This document shows, one piece after another, positions 60,210-64,000 of a DNA stretch of 64,000 nt. This DNA comes from Microcella sp. (GTDB taxonomy: Bacteria > Actinomycetota > Actinomycetes > Actinomycetales > Microbacteriaceae): assembly GCF_025808395.1 (NCBI RefSeq), contig NZ_CP075524.1, positions 2,418,001 to 2,482,000 of the forward strand, written 5' to 3'. Both the position numbers and the translations under genes were made by a program. Numbering within the stretch: the first letter of the stretch is position 1; every line of letters starts with the position of its first letter. The notes under the pieces were generated by a model, which ran no database searches, was not told where the DNA came from, and saw only the letters and a program-made list of their open reading frames with translations.

Positions 60210-60434
60210 ATGATGACCGACTCCCCCCTCTCCTCTCACCGAGACGCTGCTGCCCGCGCATCGCGACGCCGATCGCTGCTCACCGACGATCGGGGCGCGG
60301 CCACGGCCGAGTACGCGATCGCGACCATGGCGGCGGTCGGGTTCGCGAGTCTGCTCGTCGTCATCATGCAGAGCGACGAGGTGCGCGGCATTCTCACCGA
60401 CCTCGTGCGCACGGCGCTCACGGTCGGGGGGTGA
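60210..60434 (+). CDS. DUF4244 Flp pilin-like protein
   Basis: 74 residues. After a basic N-terminus comes DDRGAATAEYAIATMAAVGFASLLVVIM, a class III signal-like segment with the G-(A/x)-(A/x)-(T/S)-x-E pattern of Flp prepilins (AATAEYA), then a short tail. It is the probable pilin subunit. Start is uncertain: ATG 60210 or GTG 60114, which would add 32 residues. The same position holds Rv3656c in M. tuberculosis. Confidence 0.85.
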   Translation: MMTDSPLSSHRDAAARASRRRSLLTDDRGAATAEYAIATMAAVGFASLLVVIMQSDEVRGILTDLVRTALTVGG

Positions 60435-60775
60435 CCCGGCTGACCGCCTCGAGAGACCGGGGTGCGGTGACCGCCGAAGTGGCGGTCACCCTGCCCGTCG
60501 TCGTGCTGGTGCTCGCAGCGTGTCTCGGCGGCCTCGGTCTCGCGGCTGCGCACGTGCGCGCTCAAGATGCCGCAGCCGACGCCGCGAGGCTGCTCGGCCG
60601 GGGCGAGGCTCTCGAGGTGGCGCAGCAGCACGTCGCCCGAACTGTTGCCGGTGCGACCCTTGTCGTGACGCGACCGCGCGATCTGGTGTGCACGACGGTG
60701 CAGTTCGAGCAGCGCGTCATGCTCGTGCCCGTCGTGCTCACGGCGTCATCCTGCGCGCTCGACGGCGGGTGGTGA
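60431..60775 (+). CDS. TadE-like pseudopilin
   Basis: 114 residues. DRGAVTAEVAVTLPVVVLVLA is the TadE-type N-terminal segment with the conserved Glu after the G-A-x-T-A motif, followed by a small extracytoplasmic domain with two Cys (LVCTT, SSCALDGG). Probably a minor pilin processed by the prepilin peptidase. GTG at 60431 overlaps the upstream stop (GTGA). Confidence 0.87.
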   Translation: MTRLTASRDRGAVTAEVAVTLPVVVLVLAACLGGLGLAAAHVRAQDAAADAARLLGRGEALEVAQQHVARTVAGATLVVTRPRDLVCTTVQFEQRVMLVPVVLTASSCALDGGW

Positions 60776-61170
60776 CCCGGGTGCGCCGCACACTCGTGCA
60801 CGACAGTCGAGGGGCGGGCAGCGTGCTCGTCGTCAGTCTCGTCGCGGTGGTCACGATCACCGGGCTGACCCTGCTCGGCGCCGGCCACGCGCTCGTGCGC
60901 GGCCAGCAGGTCACGGCGGCCGCCGATGCCGCGGCGCTCGCCGCCGCCGACGTGCTGCTGGGCTGGGTGCCGGGCGAGCCGTGCGAGGTTGCCGAGCGCG
61001 TCGCGGCCGCCCATCGCGTGCGACTCAGCCAGTGCGCCGCCGAAGGGCTCAGCGTGGTCGTGCGAGTCGAGACGGGCATCCTCGGCATCACCGTTTCGCG
61101 GTCAGCCCGCGCCGGTGCGCCAGACGCTCTGCGCGAGCGCTCAGCAGAATCATGTGTATGGTGTGCCTGA
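60772..61170 (+). CDS. Rv3654c-like TadE/TadG-type protein
   Basis: 132 residues. DSRGAGSVLVVSLVAVVTITG is a hydrophobic N-terminal helix preceded by an RGAGS motif, then a small domain with QQVTAAADAAALAAADVLLG. It matches the helicase/secretion-neighbourhood TadE-like family. GTG 60772 overlaps the previous stop. Last gene of the tad cluster; the DECH helicase and ssd genes that flank this cluster in mycobacteria are not here. Confidence 0.85.
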   Translation: MTRVRRTLVHDSRGAGSVLVVSLVAVVTITGLTLLGAGHALVRGQQVTAAADAAALAAADVLLGWVPGEPCEVAERVAAAHRVRLSQCAAEGLSVVVRVETGILGITVSRSARAGAPDALRERSAESCVWCA

Positions 61171-61252
61171 TCGCGGCATTGCGCCGCGGCATCAGTCGGG
61201 GTGCGGAGAGAATCCCCCCGGGCGCACCATCACGACAGTAAAGAGGAACCCC

Positions 61253-64000
61253 GTGTCACCAGCCAAGAAGCTCGTCATCGTCGAGTCGCCTGCCAAGGCG
61301 AAGACGATCGGCAAGTACCTCGGCGACGACTTCGAGGTGCAGGCCTCGGTCGGGCACATTCGCGACCTCGTCGAACCCAAGAACCTTCCGCCCGAGCTCA
61401 AGAAGGGCCCGCTGGGCAAGTTCTCGATCGATGTCGAGAACGGCTTCGAGCCCTACTACGTCGTCTCTGACTCGAAGAAGAAGACCGTTGCCGATCTCAA
61501 GCGTGCGCTGAAAGATGCCGACGAGCTCTGGCTGGCCACCGATGAAGACCGCGAGGGCGAGGCGATCGCGTGGCACCTGCTCGAGGTGCTGAAGCCGAAA
61601 GTGCCCGTCAAGCGCATGGTCTTTCACGAGATCACGGCCGAAGCGATTCAGCGCGCGGTCGATGCCACGCGCGACCTCGACACGGCGCTCGTCGACGCGC
61701 AAGAGACGCGCCGCATTCTCGATCGGCTCTACGGCTATGAAGTGAGCCCCGTGCTCTGGCGCAAGGTCGGCCCCGGGCTGAGCGCGGGCCGCGTGCAGTC
61801 GGCGGCGACGCGACTGGTGGTCGACCGCGAACGCGAGCGACTCGCCTTCGTGACGGCGAGCTATTGGGATCTCGACACCACCATGACCCCGACCGGCGGC
61901 GATGCGCCCTTCACCGCGCGGCTCAACCGGCTCGACGGCAAGAAGGTGGCCTCGGGTCGCGATTTCACCGATCGCGGCGAGCTCAAGAACGCCGACACGG
62001 TGGCGCTCGACGAAGCAGTCACGACGACGCTCGCTGACGCTCTGCGCGACCCGGCGCTCGCCGTCACGGTGACGGGCGTCGAGTCGAAGCCGTACACGCG
62101 TCGACCCGCCGCGCCCTTCACGACCTCGACACTGCAGCAAGAGGCCGGGCGCAAGTTGCGGTTCACTGCCCGTCAGACGATGTCGGTCGCCCAGTCGCTC
62201 TACGAGAACGGCTACATCACCTACATGCGCACCGACTCGACGACGCTCTCGAAGCAAGCCGTCGACGCCGCGCGCGCGCAGGCGGCGCAGTTGTACGGTG
62301 CCGACACCGTGCCCGACCAGCCGCGGGTCTACGCCAGCAAGTCGAAGAACGCGCAAGAGGCGCACGAAGCCGTGCGCCCCGCGGGCGACGTCTTCCGCAC
62401 CCCGAGCGAGCTCGAAGGCACCCTTCGGGGCAACGACTGGAAGCTCTACGACCTCATCTGGAAGCGCACGGTCGCGAGCCAGATGGCCGACGCGCGCGGC
62501 CAGACCGCGAGCGTCACCATCGAAGCGGGCCCGACGCCGGCGAGTGCACAGCCCTCGGGCGTGATCGCTGAGTTCGCCGCGAGCGGCACCGTCATCACCT
62601 TCCGCGGCTTCCTCGCCGCCTACGAAGAGAGCCGCGACGACGAGCGAGAGCTCGCAGACAAGAGCGAACCGGCCGAGGCCAAGCTGCCGCCGCTCACCGT
62701 GGGCCAGGCGCTCAGCGTCGTCGACGTCGAGGCGAAAGGTCACGAGACGAGCCCGCCGGCGCGCTACACCGAAGCCAGCCTGGTGAAGGCGCTCGAAGAG
62801 CGAGGTATCGGTCGGCCCTCGACCTATGCGGCGATCATCTCGACCATCATCGACCGCGGCTATGTCACGCCACGGGGCACCGCGCTCGTTCCGAACTGGG
62901 TCGCCTTCTCGGTGGTGCGCCTGCTCGAAGAGAACTTCTCCGACCTCGTCGAATATGACTTCACCGCTGAGATGGAGGCCGACCTCGACCGCATCGCCAA
63001 CGGCGAAGCCGACCGCACCGAGTGGCTGAAGGGCTTCTACTTCGGCGACGACCGCCAACCCGGCCTTCGGCCCGTGGTCGACAATCTGGGTGAGATCGAC
63101 GCCCGAGCGCTCAACTCGATGCCCATCAGCGACACGATCACCCTCCGCGTCGGCAAGTACGGCCCCTACCTCGAGGTGGCAGAAGAGGGCTCCGAGACGC
63201 CGCGACGGGTGAGCATTCCGTCAGAGCTCGCGCCCGACGAGCTGACGCCCGCTCGAGCCCAAGAGCTCATCGATGCGCCGATCGCCGGTGACCGCGTGCT
63301 CGGCCTCAACCCGGAGACGGGCAAGCAGGTGGTCGCCAAAGACGGTCGCTTCGGGCCGTACGTGACCGAACTCGACCCTGAACCCGTTGCTGACGCAGAG
63401 CCCGCGTCGGCTGCACCGATGGTCGACACCACGACCGGAGAGGTTCTCGACGAGGGCGCGGTCACGAAGAAGCCAGCCGCCAAGAAGAAGGCTCCGGTCG
63501 AGAAGCCCCGCACAGCCTCGCTGTTCAAGAGCATGGATCCGGCCACCGTCGATCTCGAGACGGCACTCAAGCTGCTCAGCCTTCCCCGAGTGGTAGGCGA
63601 CGACCCAGAGTCGGGTGAGCCGATCACGGCGCAGAACGGCCGCTACGGGCCCTACCTGAAGAAGGGCACAGACACGCGATCGCTCGACGCAGAAGATCAG
63701 ATCTTCGAGATCGACCTCGCGGGTGCCGTCGCGAAGTTCGCCGAGCCCAAGTACGGAGCCCGCAAAGCTTCGAGCGCGCTGAAAGAGTTCGACGCTGATC
63801 CGGTCAGCGGCAAGCCGATCAAGCTCAAAGACGGCCGCTTCGGCCCCTACGTGACCGACGGCGAGACCAACGCGACGGTGCCCCGCGGAGAAGATCCGAT
63901 GGAGGTCGATTTCGAGCGAGCGGTGCAGCTCATCGCTGACCGACGAGCGAAGGGGCCAGCCAAGAAGCCGGTCAAGCGTGCGGCGAGCGCCGGAGCCAAG
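61253..64000 (+). CDS. topA: DNA topoisomerase I (partial, 3-prime end outside window)
   Basis: 916 codons are visible. TOPRIM domain: LVIVESPAKAKTIGKYL and LATDEDREGEAIAWHLL with the metal-binding DxD region; the nucleophile is Tyr324 in ITYMRTDSTTLS. The C-terminal part carries repeated actinobacterial-type GRFGPYV/GRYGPYL units and a Lys-rich tail that begins at the window end. It relaxes negative supercoils. GTG at 61253 has AAAGAGGA upstream. Position after the tad genes is conserved with mycobacteria. Confidence 0.97.
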   Translation, partial: MSPAKKLVIVESPAKAKTIGKYLGDDFEVQASVGHIRDLVEPKNLPPELKKGPLGKFSIDVENGFEPYYVVSDSKKKTVADLKRALKDADELWLATDEDREGEAIAWHLLEVLKPKVPVKRMVFHEITAEAIQRAVDATRDLDTALVDAQETRRILDRLYGYEVSPVLWRKVGPGLSAGRVQSAATRLVVDRERERLAFVTASYWDLDTTMTPTGGDAPFTARLNRLDGKKVASGRDFTDRGELKNADTVALDEAVTTTLADALRDPALAVTVTGVESKPYTRRPAAPFTTSTLQQEAGRKLRFTARQTMSVAQSLYENGYITYMRTDSTTLSKQAVDAARAQAAQLYGADTVPDQPRVYASKSKNAQEAHEAVRPAGDVFRTPSELEGTLRGNDWKLYDLIWKRTVASQMADARGQTASVTIEAGPTPASAQPSGVIAEFAASGTVITFRGFLAAYEESRDDERELADKSEPAEAKLPPLTVGQALSVVDVEAKGHETSPPARYTEASLVKALEERGIGRPSTYAAIISTIIDRGYVTPRGTALVPNWVAFSVVRLLEENFSDLVEYDFTAEMEADLDRIANGEADRTEWLKGFYFGDDRQPGLRPVVDNLGEIDARALNSMPISDTITLRVGKYGPYLEVAEEGSETPRRVSIPSELAPDELTPARAQELIDAPIAGDRVLGLNPETGKQVVAKDGRFGPYVTELDPEPVADAEPASAAPMVDTTTGEVLDEGAVTKKPAAKKKAPVEKPRTASLFKSMDPATVDLETALKLLSLPRVVGDDPESGEPITAQNGRYGPYLKKGTDTRSLDAEDQIFEIDLAGAVAKFAEPKYGARKASSALKEFDADPVSGKPIKLKDGRFGPYVTDGETNATVPRGEDPMEVDFERAVQLIADRRAKGPAKKPVKRAASAGAK

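Noticed and set aside
61256..63058. A 600-codon minus-strand frame opposite topA
   Set aside because: Mirror frame of topA; no motif, and topA is unmistakable.

Overview
The window is 64 kb of high-GC DNA that reads as the chromosome of an actinobacterium, most likely a member of the Microbacteriaceae (inference). The evidence is the codon bias, the many genes whose TANNNT -10 box ends 6-7 nt before the start codon (leaderless transcripts), an actinobacterial 6C RNA, a HAIR-type heat-shock operator, and gene orders shared with Mycobacterium (sucCD ... perM-purN-purH; ponA-DUF4177-ridA ... acs ... 6C RNA-tad-topA). No prophage, insertion sequence or CRISPR array is visible.

Layout. 1-994: end of sucC, then sucD. 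1058-6867: an IclR regulator divergent from a glycerol/dihydroxyacetone operon, glpF-dhaK-dhaL and a DhaM-HPr-enzyme I fusion. 6933-10373: perM-like gene, purN, purH. 10396-16860: a membrane-anchored dimethylargininase-like protein, a heterodimeric ABC exporter and a ChrA-type transporter. 16867-19774 (minus): a lipoprotein alpha-amylase behind a perfect LacI-type operator, a DUF4282 protein, an alkyltransferase-like protein and an acetyltransferase. 19896-23407: icd, then a CsoR-box promoter, a 37-residue Cys-rich protein and a P1B ATPase. 23404-26818 (minus): Hsp20 with both HAIR and CIRCE, and a three-gene flavinylation/electron-transfer module. 27017-35769: an amino-sugar regulon (ROK repressor, ABC importer without ATPase, GH3 hexosaminidase, ROK kinase, nagB, nagA). 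35798-41070: purU, a divergent TetR/DUF2867 pair, two tandem MFS exporters and a HigBA module.

41129-43429: ZTP riboswitch, glyA and folD. 43451-45187: an ABC-F gene with an unusual self-complementary leader. 45199-47461 (minus): pxpABC 5-oxoprolinase. 47637-51355: a sensor kinase, a degenerate kinase-like membrane protein, a LuxR-type response regulator and tdk. 51428-51501: tRNA-Pro(CGG). 51535-55040 (minus): a membrane phosphoesterase and a PASTA class A PBP. 55092-55714: DUF4177 protein and RidA. 55746-57710 (minus): acs. 57951-58095: 6C RNA. 58152-61170: a compact Tad/Flp cluster. 61253-end: topA, cut by the window edge.

Themes: one-carbon and purine metabolism recur (purN, purH, purU, glyA, folD), with a riboswitch that senses the purine/folate-stress signal ZTP. 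Carbon supply is represented by glycerol/dihydroxyacetone, alpha-glucans, GlcNAc oligosaccharides, 5-oxoproline and acetate. Many operons are translationally coupled by 4-nt ATGA/GTGA overlaps. The most unusual observations are regulatory: the ABC-F leader, the paired HAIR/CIRCE operators, the CsoR-box promoter exactly between -35 and -10, and the dense set of leaderless promoters.
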